A stretch of 64,000 nucleotides of DNA, taken from Arsenicibacter sp965247375. GTDB lineage: Bacteria > Bacteroidota > Bacteroidia > Cytophagales > Spirosomataceae. The stretch spans positions 116,849 through 180,848 of the forward strand of contig CBDFHU010000113.1 of assembly GCA_965247375.1 (NCBI GenBank), in the 5' to 3' direction. The notes under the pieces are model-generated. The model did not search any database. It was not told where the DNA came from and was given only the letters and a program-made list of their open reading frames with translations. Shown here one piece after another: positions 33,264-41,419 of this stretch. Both the position numbers and the translations under genes were made by a program. Position 1 is the stretch's first letter. The number at the start of each line of letters is the position of its first letter.

Positions 33264-34157
33264 ATGAATCCAGCAGATTTTCCGGCGGAGCCACACCGCG
33301 CTAAAAAAGGCGAACAGTCGACGCTTATCGGCATGGCGGTGAATGTCGGCCTGATGATTGTCAAGGGATTGGCCGGCTGGTTCGGCAACTCGTATGCCCT
33401 GATCGCCGACGCGCTTGAATCCGCCACGGACCTGGTTACGTCGTTTTTTGTGTGGCTGGGTCTGCGTACGGCCGCTCAGAAACCGGATGCGAATCACCCC
33501 TATGGTCACGGCAAAGCGGAGCCGCTGGCCGCCATTCTGGTGGCACTGGCCTTGTGTGCAGCCGCCGGTCTGATTGCCGTACAAAGCATCGAAAATATCC
33601 GGACACCCCACGAAATTCCGGCCCCTTTTACGCTGGCCGTGCTCGCAGGGGTCGTGATTATTAAAGAAGTGTTGTTCAGAAAAGTTACAAAGGTCGGTGA
33701 GGAAGTAGCCAGCAATGCGGTAAAAGCCGATGCCTGGCACCACCGCTCCGATGCCATCACGTCGCTGACGGCCTTCATCGGCATTTCGATTGCGCTCATC
33801 GGCGGCCCCGGCTACGAAAGCGCCGACGACTGGGCAGCATTGTTTGCGTCGGGCATCATTGTCTTCAATGCCTACCTCATCTTCCGGCCGGCATTCGGCG
33901 AGATCATGGACGAAGCCCCTCCGGGCGAATGGAAAAAGGAAATCGAGCAGATTGCCCGCGCCGTGCCGGGGGTGCTGGGTACCGAAAAATGCTTTGTCCG
34001 GAAAATGGGCTTCGAGTTTTTCGTTGATCTGCACGTCGAAGTATCCGGCGACCTGACCGTCCGTGAAGGCCACGACATTGCCCATGCCGTCAAAGCCGCG
34101 ATACAGCGCGAAAAACCGTATGTATACGATGTGCTGGTTCATATTGAGCCGGCCTGA
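33264..34157 (+). CDS. Cation diffusion facilitator (CDF) metal transporter
   Basis: Proton-coupled exporter of zinc, iron, cobalt or cadmium; 297 residues from the ATG at 33264. Six membrane segments can be read. The metal site residues are in SYALIADALESATDLVTS (D-x3-D type) and AWHHRSDAITS (H-x3-D). A cytoplasmic ferredoxin-like domain follows (ARAVPGVLGTEKCFVRKMGFEFFVDLHVEV). It stands after the CusBA-like genes in the same direction, separated by a repeat array, so it may belong to the same metal-resistance group. Confidence 0.93.
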   Translation: MNPADFPAEPHRAKKGEQSTLIGMAVNVGLMIVKGLAGWFGNSYALIADALESATDLVTSFFVWLGLRTAAQKPDANHPYGHGKAEPLAAILVALALCAAAGLIAVQSIENIRTPHEIPAPFTLAVLAGVVIIKEVLFRKVTKVGEEVASNAVKADAWHHRSDAITSLTAFIGISIALIGGPGYESADDWAALFASGIIVFNAYLIFRPAFGEIMDEAPPGEWKKEIEQIARAVPGVLGTEKCFVRKMGFEFFVDLHVEVSGDLTVREGHDIAHAVKAAIQREKPYVYDVLVHIEPA

Positions 34158-34283
34158 TCAATAGAAATCAGCTATGTCGTTACGGCTTTTATTAGCTCAT
34201 TGTTAACGTTGTAGCTGATTTTCGCGTTACTTTGCTACTGAGTACGGCAGCCATGTCAGCTCAGCCTATAAACTACTGTTTAG

Positions 34284-34499
34284 ATGAACCGGACACTAAT
34301 TACCCGCAGTAAGCGCATGCATGAAGCGCAGCTGATCATTCTGCGCCTTTTTGAGCGGGATATGACAGCAGCGGAACTCAGTCAGCTGAAAGAGACGCTC
34401 ACCGGTATGCTGGACCAACAGCCGGTATCAACCCTGGGGCCGGCCATTCATCCGAAAAGCTCACTCCAGGAGATCGCTAACCTCGGCTACAGCCTGTAG
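34284..34499 (+). CDS. Small hypothetical protein
   Basis: 71 residues, soluble; starts at the ATG at 34284, though M12 is possible. The helix EAQLIILRLFERDMTAAELSQLKETLTGMLD is amphipathic and could dimerise; the C-terminus HPKSSLQEIANLGYSL is short. No family is recognised. It ends shortly before the convergent ferredoxin gene. Confidence 0.5.
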   Translation: MNRTLITRSKRMHEAQLIILRLFERDMTAAELSQLKETLTGMLDQQPVSTLGPAIHPKSSLQEIANLGYSL

Positions 34500-34515
34500 C
34501 GTACGGTCAGTAGGC

Positions 34516-34545
34516 ATATCATTCAGACATACACCTGAATGATAT
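34516..34545. terminator. Bidirectional hairpin overlapping the ferredoxin 3' end
   Basis: ATATCATTCAG (34516-34526) and its exact complement (34535-34545) with an 8-base loop. It covers the last codons of the leftward ferredoxin and follows the rightward 34284 gene. Confidence 0.6.
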
Positions 34546-34747
34546 TGACCGGGCAGGCTTCGGCCGCCCGGACATTATCCTCATATTCGTCGAACAGAAT
34601 ATCGACCTGATAAATACCTTTCTTTTCTTTGGCGCCGAGCAGTACGCTTTTGCCGTCCTTCTTCGACATACGCCACCGGTCATAGGCAATTTCTACGCAG
34701 GCATTACAACCGATGCAGTTTTTCCGGAGATGAATAATTTTAGGCAT
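34523..34747 (-). CDS. Single-cluster [4Fe-4S] ferredoxin
   Basis: 74-residue electron carrier. Cluster ligands are CIGCNAC near residues 11-17 and the distant Cys in AEACPVN, giving one [4Fe-4S] site. The stretch between has the acidic YEDNVRAAEA expected of this ferredoxin type. It follows the U32 gene with a 5-bp gap in the same direction, so the two are almost certainly co-transcribed. It could feed electrons to that protein. Confidence 0.9.
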   Translation of the reverse strand: MPKIIHLRKNCIGCNACVEIAYDRWRMSKKDGKSVLLGAKEKKGIYQVDILFDEYEDNVRAAEACPVNIIQVYV

Positions 34748-34752
34748 ACCGG

Positions 34753-35988
34753 CTACGCATCAACTACTTTATACAGCTTATCCGACGGCCGGATTTTAAC
34801 GGTAACCGGCATCGAAATCGTCGCGCCTTTGGCGGCTTTGTCCACTGTCTCTCCAGTATCCACGCGGATTTCGGCGGCGGTCAGTTCCATATAGCCGGTT
34901 GTCGGGCCGGTTACGATCAGCTTATCGCCCTGACTAATGTCGTTTGCTTCGAGCAGAAACTCGCCGACCCCGATTTTTTCGAAGTACTTCACGCCTTTAC
35001 CGATGTAGATTTTGCGTTTGGTTGCCACCGAACCATGTACGTTGCTCCATTCACCCATTTTCCGGCCCAGGTAATAGCCGTCCCAGAAACCACGATTGTA
35101 GACCGTTTGCAGCTGCTCTTTCCAGTCAGCGATTTTATCGGCGGTATACGTCCCGTTCTGAATCGCATCAACGGCTTCGCGGTAGCATTTGGTGGTGGTA
35201 TATACATAATCAGCCGCCCGGCCGCGCCCTTCGAGTTTAAGAACCCGCACACCGGCCTCCAGAATCTTATCCAGAAAATCAATCGTACACAGGTCCTGTG
35301 CCGACATAATATACTCATTATCAATTTCCAGCTGATAGCCTTCTTCCTTGTCGGTGACAATGTACTCGCGGCGGCAGTTCTGAATACAGGCTCCGCGGTT
35401 GGCCGAGGCATTATGCGAATGCAGGCTCAGGTAACACTTGCCCGAAACGGCCATACACAGCGCCCCATGCGCAAACACTTCGATCTGCACCAGGTTACCC
35501 GACGGCCCCGTAATGTTACGGCGCTTGATTTCTCTGGTAATCAGCCCCACCTGCTGTAACGTCAGCTCTCGGGACGTCACAATCACATCGGCATAATCCG
35601 CAAAAAACTCGACGGTTTCGATGTTCGTCACGTTCGACTGGGTCGAAATATGGATTTCGACGCCTTTCTTACGGGCATAGTTCATGACAGCCAGATCCGA
35701 CGCAATGATGGCCGAAATACCGCTTTCCTTCGCCTGATCGACAATGCGGCGCATCAGCGAAATATCGTGGTCGTAGATAATGGTATTGAGCGTAATGTAG
35801 CTCTTTGCATTGTACTCTTTACAAAGCGCGGCAATGGCCGGCAGGTCTTCGGCCGTAAAATTGTTCGTCTGCCGCGCCCGCATATTCAGTTGTTCAATGC
35901 CGAAATAGACTGAATTCGCGCCAGCCTGTAAACCAGCCCGCATCGCTTCCCACGAGCCGGCCGGTGCCATTACTTCGATACTATCCAT
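34753..35988 (-). CDS. U32-family protein, TrhP (YegQ)-like tRNA hydroxylase
   Basis: 411 residues. The family opens with MAPAGSWEAMRAGLQAGANSVYFG; the Cys motif AHGALCMAVSGKCYLS...GACIQNCRREY (about 175-210) is the conserved four-Cys cluster found in U32 proteins. YIMSAQDLCTIDFL and LKLEGRGRAADYV are typical too. TrhP uses prephenate to hydroxylate uridine 34 of tRNA; older annotation as a peptidase is doubtful. The subfamily assignment is by similarity only. The ferredoxin just downstream suggests a link to Fe-S or electron supply. Confidence 0.88.
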   Translation of the reverse strand: MDSIEVMAPAGSWEAMRAGLQAGANSVYFGIEQLNMRARQTNNFTAEDLPAIAALCKEYNAKSYITLNTIIYDHDISLMRRIVDQAKESGISAIIASDLAVMNYARKKGVEIHISTQSNVTNIETVEFFADYADVIVTSRELTLQQVGLITREIKRRNITGPSGNLVQIEVFAHGALCMAVSGKCYLSLHSHNASANRGACIQNCRREYIVTDKEEGYQLEIDNEYIMSAQDLCTIDFLDKILEAGVRVLKLEGRGRAADYVYTTTKCYREAVDAIQNGTYTADKIADWKEQLQTVYNRGFWDGYYLGRKMGEWSNVHGSVATKRKIYIGKGVKYFEKIGVGEFLLEANDISQGDKLIVTGPTTGYMELTAAEIRVDTGETVDKAAKGATISMPVTVKIRPSDKLYKVVDA

Positions 35989-36097
35989 CGCAACAAAAAG
36001 AGGTTAGCTCACCCGTCAGGTGCGGTGAGCAAATACGGCGCAAAAATAACTGATTCGCTGCGGAGATACACTGATACAGATCAGCTCAGAAAATACA

Positions 36098-36133
36098 AAC
36101 GGGCGCAGCCAACCTGTGCTGACTGCGCCCGTT
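36098..36133 (-). terminator. Terminator of the Cys-rich protein gene
   Basis: 11-bp perfect arms AACGGGCGCAG (36098-36108) and complement (36123-36133) around a 14-base loop, 18 bp past the stop at 36151. Confidence 0.6.
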
Positions 36134-36150
36134 CATCGATGGCAAAGGCC

Positions 36151-36429
36151 TTATTTAGCAGCGAGTGCCACCAATGTACCCGGTTTAGCGACTACCTTTT
36201 TCTTTGCGGCTTTGGTCATGGCCTTGTCGGTCTGCTTTGTGCAGCAGGCTCCGGCTCCGCGATTCGACACGGCAGACACTTTGGCCGCACCCTCACAGGT
36301 TTTGGCTTCGGCACACTGGGTCTGGCAGCTGCCCGGCTTACATTTGTCTTTCGGGCAATCAGGCGTTTGCGCGAACAAAGGGGCGGTCAGGCCGGCCAGC
36401 AGGAACAGGGAAAGAGCTGTTTTTTTCAT
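36151..36429 (-). CDS. Small secreted Cys-rich protein
   Basis: 92 residues from the ATG at 36429; the longer open frame lacks a sensible N-terminus. A signal peptide (KKTALSLFLLAGLTAPLFA-Q) precedes a mature part with seven Cys: CPKDKC, PGSC, QTQC, KTC, GACC. The C-terminus is Lys/Ala-rich. The spacing suggests metal binding or several disulfides, but no known family is recognised. It is monocistronic, between the U32 gene and the sensor kinase. Confidence 0.75.
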   Translation of the reverse strand: MKKTALSLFLLAGLTAPLFAQTPDCPKDKCKPGSCQTQCAEAKTCEGAAKVSAVSNRGAGACCTKQTDKAMTKAAKKKVVAKPGTLVALAAK

Positions 36430-36553
36430 TTTGTTTACGAGTTTAGTGGCACTGGTAAAACCACGGTACAAAGGTCGTGCCTAAGCTGTCACCACCCTGT
36501 TATCAACTTGTTACCGACTTGTTAATCTCACGGCCGGCCACCCCTTTTTCCGC

Positions 36554-36561
36554 TATCTTTA
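36554..36561 (+). promoter_or_regulatory. -7-like box immediately ahead of the sensor kinase
   Basis: TATCTTTA (one mismatch to TAnnTTTG), then GCCT and the ATG at 36566; a leaderless start is implied, as at 23555 and 28341. Confidence 0.4.
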
Positions 36562-36565
36562 GCCT

Positions 36566-37805
36566 ATGAAAGTCATGAACCGGGAAATACCGCCCGTACT
36601 GATTGCGTCGGTGGTTGCCGTGATGGCGCTGGTAATCTCCCAGCTGATCTGGATGCGCCACTCCCAACAGTTATCGGATCAGTTGTTCAGTCAGCGTGTC
36701 AGCATGGCCCTGTGCTCAGCCGTTGAGCGGTACGATGACGGCGCCTTGTGCCGGAACGGCTGTCTGGCTACCCAACAGGGCACCATCACGATCCGGCAGG
36801 TTACGGGGCAGATTCCGACGACACTCACCAGCAGTCCGGCATTCCGGGCCGAACTCGACAAATCGCTCCGGTTTCACGGTATTGATGCCGTTTATGAACT
36901 GGCCGTCTACCCGTCCCGCCGCCAGGGTCCGGCTGTTTGTCAGTCGCCCGTTACGCTGCCGGATGCTCAAGGCCAGGCTGCCTTTCTGACCCTTACCTTT
37001 CCGGATAAAGGCGCCTTTATTCTGAATGGCATGAGTTTCATGCTGGTCGCTACCCTGTTAATTCTGGCGTTCATTACCACGGTGTTGCTACTCGTAAACT
37101 GGTCACTGATCCGGCAAAAGCGGTTATTGCAGACCAACATTGACTTTTTCAACAATATGGCCCATGAGTTCCGTACGCCGCTCAGCAGCATTGGTCTGGC
37201 GGCCAGCATGCTCACCAAACGCCATCCCGAACTGAGGGGAAAATCAGCTGGTGGACGTGATCCGGCGGGAGAATACCCACCTCCTGGGCGAGGTTGAGCG
37301 GGTGCTGCATCTGGCCAGTATTGAAAACGGCGACTATATGCTTCAGAAAGAAACGGTATCGGTGAAACAGCTGATCCAGTCGGCCATCAGCAGCCTGTCG
37401 ATGGCAATCTCCGAACGACAGGCCACCGTCTGCGTTGAGCAGCTGACCGACCTGAGCGTAGCCGGCGACCGGCAACATCTCGTTAGTGTTTTCCGGAATA
37501 TTCTGGACAATGCGCTGAAATACACCACCGGACAGCCCCATATCTCTATTGCAGCCAAACCGCACGAGCAGGGTGTCCTGATTTCGATTCAGGATAACGG
37601 CATCGGCATTCCAAAAGAGCAACGGGAGCTGATTTTCGAAAAATTTCAACGGGTTCATACCGGCGATGAGCAGCTCCGGAAGGGTTTCGGGCTTGGTCTG
37701 GCCTATGTCAAACGCATGGTTGAACTTCATAAAGGTTACGTGTTTGTCAACAGCGAATCCCATCAGGGAAGCCGTTTCGACATTTTTTTACCCGCCATGG
37801 CATGA
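36566..37805 (+). pseudogene. Sensor histidine kinase, disrupted by a +1 frameshift
   Basis: Membrane two-component kinase. Helix 1 (about residues 10-30), a periplasmic part with two Cys (LCRNGCL) and helix 2 (about 156-178) precede the HisKA domain, with H200 in NNMAHEFRTPLSS. After R224 the frame breaks at a G4 run (37236-37239). Removing one G restores ELRENQLVDVIRRENTHL and continues into an intact ATPase domain (NILDNALKY, DNGIGIPKEQ, GFGLGLAYVKR) ending at 37805. So the gene is whole apart from one inserted base, which may be a true mutation or a sequence error. Its stop overlaps the regulator start by 4 bp. Confidence 0.9.
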
Positions 37806-38507
37806 CGACAAAGTCTAAAATATTACTGGTTGAAGACGACCTGAGCATGGGCTTCCTGCTCAGTGAATATCTGGAAGAAAACGGTTTTTGAGGTGAAACT
37901 TTGCCGGGATGGGGAGAGCGGACTCTCAACCTTCCGCCGCAGCCATTTTGACCTCTGCATTCTTGACGTAATGATGCCACGCATGGACGGGTTTACGCTG
38001 GCGCTGGCCCTTCGCGGCGAAAACGCCTGTATCCCGTTTCTGTTTCTGACCGCCCGTTCCCTGAAAGACGATAAACTCAAAGGCTTTGCCCTCGGCGCCG
38101 ACGACTACATCACCAAACCGTTTGACGAAGATGAATTACTGTGCCGCATCAACGTATTATTGCGGCGGCAGTCCGGTCCACCGGCGCCGGCCGAAGCGAA
38201 TCGATTCACCATCGGCAGCTATACCTTTGACTACTCGCGGCGGGAGCTGAACTGGCAGCATGAATCGTGGCGGCTGACCGAAACCGAGGCCGAAGTGCTC
38301 CGGCTGCTGTGTATCAACCAGAATCAGATACTCCGGCGCGAAGATGCCGTTGAAGCCATTTACGGCAAAAAAGACTATTTCCTCGGCCGCAGTTTCGATG
38401 TATTTATTTCCAAACTGCGCAAACTCCTTCAGCATGACCCGACCGTCAGCATCGACAATGTGTTTCGTGTTGGCTTTATCCTGAATATTTCCGGAATACC
38501 GGTATAA
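37802..38507 (+). pseudogene. OmpR-type response regulator, disrupted by a +1 frameshift
   Basis: Partner of the kinase at 36566. It starts at 37802 with MTTKSKILLVEDD (acidic pocket). After LEENGF a T5 run (37885-37889) shifts the frame into TGA; removing one T gives GFEVKLCRDGESG and an open frame to 38507. The phospho-Asp is in LCILDVMMPRMDG, the switch Lys in YITKPFDED, and a winged-helix output domain fills the C-terminal half (LTETEAEVLRLLC, GRSFDVFISKLRKLL). With one base corrected the protein would be normal, about 235 residues. Confidence 0.88.
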
Positions 38508-38652
38508 TTGGTTGGCTGTCTGTACAAAACTTTGCGGTCAGGCAGTAGAAGAGGGCCGGAAATATCTTTTGCAATCGGTTGCATTTGTACTGTTTCATAG
38601 ATAGAATTGCACCCTGATCATTCCCTTTTCCTAAACCTTAGCGCATTAGTAT

Positions 38653-39603
38653 ATGAAACCTGTCTTGCTGACGGCGGTTATGCTCTGCTTGTTCGGGCAG
38701 CTGTTACCGGCCCGCGCCCAGCAAATTTCCAAAGAGGAATTGATTTTCCTGACCCCCGAATGGAAGGGCGAGCGCTATTCCGACGGGCGGCCCAAAGTCC
38801 CCGATGCGATCCTGAAACGGATGAAGCTCGTTACCCACGAAGAAGCCTGGGCGGTCCTGAAAGGCGAAAATTACAAGTATCAGTTTGCCGGTGGCTGGCA
38901 GCAAATCAACCCCGACAGTGTGCTGGTCGGCCGCGCCGTAACGGCCACCTTTATGCCCGGCCGGCCGGATGTTCACCGCGTGACGGACAAGAAAGGCCAC
39001 GAAAAAGATGGCCGTGTGAAATCTCAGAATTCGTGGCCGATCGACCTGCTGACACGGGGCGATGTCTATGTCGTTGACCAGTTCGGGATGCACGAAGACG
39101 GGCCAACCATCGGCGATAATCTCGGCAACTCCATCTATGCCAAAACCGGCAACGGGATTGTGTACGAAGGTGCAGTCAGAGACATTGCCGGGCTGAAGGA
39201 AATCGGCGGCTTTACCTCTTATTTCCGCAGCTACCACCCGTCGCACCACCTCAACAACCCCGACGGCGAGCTGAACACAACCCTAGTCGGCATTAACCAT
39301 CCGACCCGCATCGGCAAGGTGATGGTCATGCCCGGCGATGTTGTTCTGGGCCGCGACGGCGGTGTGATTTTCATTCCGCCCCACCTGGCCGAAAAAGTCG
39401 TCAAGACCTCTGAGATTGTGCGGTTACGCGACATGTTCGGCCACCAGCGCCTGCGGGAGCAGAAATATACGCCGGGGCAGATCGACAGCCGCTGGTCGGA
39501 GGAGATTGAACGCGATTTTTCGAAGTGGCTCAACACCTACATCGACCGCCTGCCCGTACCCAAAGAACAGATTCAGGACTATCTCAAAAACCGGACCTGG
39601 TAA
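38653..39603 (+). CDS. Exported RraA-family (dimethylmenaquinone methyltransferase-like) protein
   Basis: 316 residues. A signal peptide (LTAVMLCLFGQLLPARAQ) is followed by an RraA-like domain. GDVYVVDQFG, TIGDNLGNSIYAKTG and GAVRDIAGLKEIGG (R176, D177) correspond to the metal and substrate loop of 4-hydroxy-oxaloacetate/HMG-type aldolases; GDVVLGRDGGVIFIPPHLAEKV is also family-typical. The long C-terminal part after residue 250 is extra. An aldolase-like enzyme outside the cytoplasm is unusual. It precedes a Tat-exported enolase-superfamily gene and a secreted esterase, suggesting a periplasmic sugar-acid route. Confidence 0.85.
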   Translation: MKPVLLTAVMLCLFGQLLPARAQQISKEELIFLTPEWKGERYSDGRPKVPDAILKRMKLVTHEEAWAVLKGENYKYQFAGGWQQINPDSVLVGRAVTATFMPGRPDVHRVTDKKGHEKDGRVKSQNSWPIDLLTRGDVYVVDQFGMHEDGPTIGDNLGNSIYAKTGNGIVYEGAVRDIAGLKEIGGFTSYFRSYHPSHHLNNPDGELNTTLVGINHPTRIGKVMVMPGDVVLGRDGGVIFIPPHLAEKVVKTSEIVRLRDMFGHQRLREQKYTPGQIDSRWSEEIERDFSKWLNTYIDRLPVPKEQIQDYLKNRTW

Positions 39604-39626
39604 CTAACTCCTAACCTCCTCCATTC

Positions 39627-40908
39627 ATGACAACTACGTCGCGACGGTCGTTTCTGACCAAAACCGCACTGGCCGGTGCCCTGACAACAACAACCTTAAA
39701 CAGCTTCGGTGACGGACTGGAAAAAGCCATCGACCGGACACCGATGTCGTCGGCTCCCTCCGACCTGAAAATTACCGACATTAAATGCGGCTACATCCGC
39801 AACGGGCACAGCCTGTTCGTAAAAATCCACACCAATCAGGGCATCTGGGGTTGTGGCGAAGCAGTAGATGCCACGCCAGGCACCTACCATCTGGTGAAGC
39901 TGATGGCGCAGCGGATTAAAAACAAAAGCCCGCTGAATGTAAACCGGCTCTTTGAAGACCTCCGCAAGGGCGGATTTTTTTGAAGGCGCGCAGGCAGGGA
40001 TGTACATCGGCGTGCTGTCGGCGGTCGAGACGGCTCTATGGGACCTGACCGGCAAGGCACTCGGGCTGCCGGTATACCAGCTACTGGGCGGCAAATACCG
40101 CGACAAACTCCGCGTTTACTGCGACACCGGTGCCTACCGCGAAACCAATCCGACCGCTGACTCGTTCGGCCGCAGTGCCAAACGGGCGGTCGATATGGGC
40201 TTTACCGCCGTAAAATTCGATATTGACGAACGCAACGACCCCAACAAATACGACGCCTATAACTGGACCGCCAGCCCCGGCGAACTGGAGCGGATGTTCA
40301 ACCAGATTGACAGTGTGCGTAAGGCCGTCGGCCCGAAAATTGACATTTGTGTAGATATGCACGGCCGTTATGATGTGACGACCGGCCGGCGCGTCGCCAA
40401 AATGATGGAGCCGCTCAACCTGATGTTTCTGGAGGAACCGATTCCGGCCGAAAATCCGGATGCCTACCGGCAAATCCGTGAGTCGACCAACACGCCGATC
40501 TGCGCGGGCGAGAACCATTACCTGGCCCCACGGCTTCCGGCGGCTGCTCGAAATCGGTGCGGTCGATATTATCATGCCTGACCTGCAGAAGGCGGGTGGT
40601 CTGGGTGAAGGACAGCGCATCGCCAACCTGTCGAATCTTTACTACGTACCGTTTGCGCCGCACATGGTTGCTTCCTATCTGGGGGCAATGGCCTCCTGCC
40701 ACGTGTGTGCATCAGTACCGAACTTCATGATTCTGGAATGGCAGATTTATTTCCACGAAGAACCCATGTTTAAGGAGATTGTCACGTTCGACGGCCCGAT
40801 GGTGAAAGACGGCTTTATTCCGCTGTCGGAAAAGCCGGGCATCGGCGTCGAAATCAATGAAGAGGGCATGAAAAAGTACGCCACGAAAGATATGCCTTTT
40901 TTTGAATA
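39627..40908 (+). pseudogene. Tat-exported enolase-superfamily dehydratase, disrupted by two +1 frameshifts
   Basis: Mandelate racemase/muconate-lactonizing type protein, about 427 residues when repaired. The N-terminus TTTSRRSFLTKTALAGAL is a twin-arginine signal. The first break is a T7 run (39975-39981); six T restores KGGFFEGAQAG. The second is a C4 run (40526-40529); three C restores YLAHGFRRLLE. Metal ligands are in ICVDMHGRYD, FLEEPIPAEN and CAGEN, with MPDLQKAGG later. The closest known activities are galactonate/gluconate-type dehydratases. It follows the RraA-like gene by 23 bp. Confidence 0.88.
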
Positions 40909-40922
40909 GATTTACGGCATCA

Positions 40923-40953
40923 CCGGCGGGGAGCGGCAACCCTCTCCGCCGGG
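40923..40953 (+). terminator. GC-rich hairpin after the dehydratase gene
   Basis: CCGGCGGGGAG pairs with CTCTCCGCCGG (one G:T) around a short loop, just past the stop at 40908. No T run follows. Confidence 0.5.
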
Positions 40954-41002
40954 CTGACCGATGTCCACGATTATTCTGTCTGTTGCCGGGACGTTTTTTC
41001 CT

Positions 41003-41107
41003 GCTCCGTAGGAGCGACACAGTGCAGCGTCGGTAGTACCCGGCAGCCAAATCCCCATTCCACCCTGTAGGGGCAGCACATGCAATCGAATGTGTCGTAC
41101 CTACGGC
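41003..41107. repeat. Inverted intergenic repeat
   Basis: TCCGTAGGAGCGACAC (41006-41021) and a near complement GTGTCGTACCTACGG (41092-41106) flank a second hairpin CCCTGTAGGGG. GCAGCGTCGGTAG (41026-41038) is also the reverse complement of the start of the 56-bp units that follow. It looks like a dispersed palindromic element; copies elsewhere in the genome would be expected. Confidence 0.65.
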
Positions 41108-41136
41108 ACGAAAATGTAATACCACCAAAATTCATC

Positions 41137-41284
41137 TACCGACGCTACGCTGTTATGTCCCTGACGGGACACTGGATGGATGGACATGCTAGTACCGACG
41201 CTGCGCTGTTATGTCCCTGACGGGACACTGGATGGATGGACATGCTAGTACCGACGCTGCGCTGTTATGTCCCTAACGGGACAA
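41137..41284. repeat. 56-bp tandem repeat, 2.6 copies
   Basis: Units begin at 41137, 41193 and 41249 (TACCGACGCTGCGCTG), the last cut short after 36 bp. The units are nearly identical. Each contains the small palindrome TGTCCCTGACGGGACA. No coding frame runs through. With the inverted repeat upstream it fills the roughly 510-bp gap before the esterase gene. Confidence 0.85.
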
Positions 41285-41419
41285 CGTTGATCGCACGACA
41301 CAGTTAATCTCTCCTATCAATAAGCCTGCTGACTATCGGAAATAACAGCCATCATGCTGCTCCAGACAGGTAGGCCACCATGAGCGGCTGCTTTTAAAAC
41401 TGACCTTGTTGTTGACGCG

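Noticed and set aside
33222..34142. A 306-codon leftward open frame opposite the CDF transporter
   Set aside because: Antisense shadow; the CDF frame has the conserved metal-site residues.
37236..37239. Programmed ribosomal frameshifting in the sensor kinase
   Set aside because: Five separate runs of different bases in four genes show the same +1 change, with no common slippery site or stimulatory structure; error or mutation is simpler.
41137..41284. Possible CRISPR array
   Set aside because: The units are directly adjacent with no variable spacers, and no cas gene is nearby.
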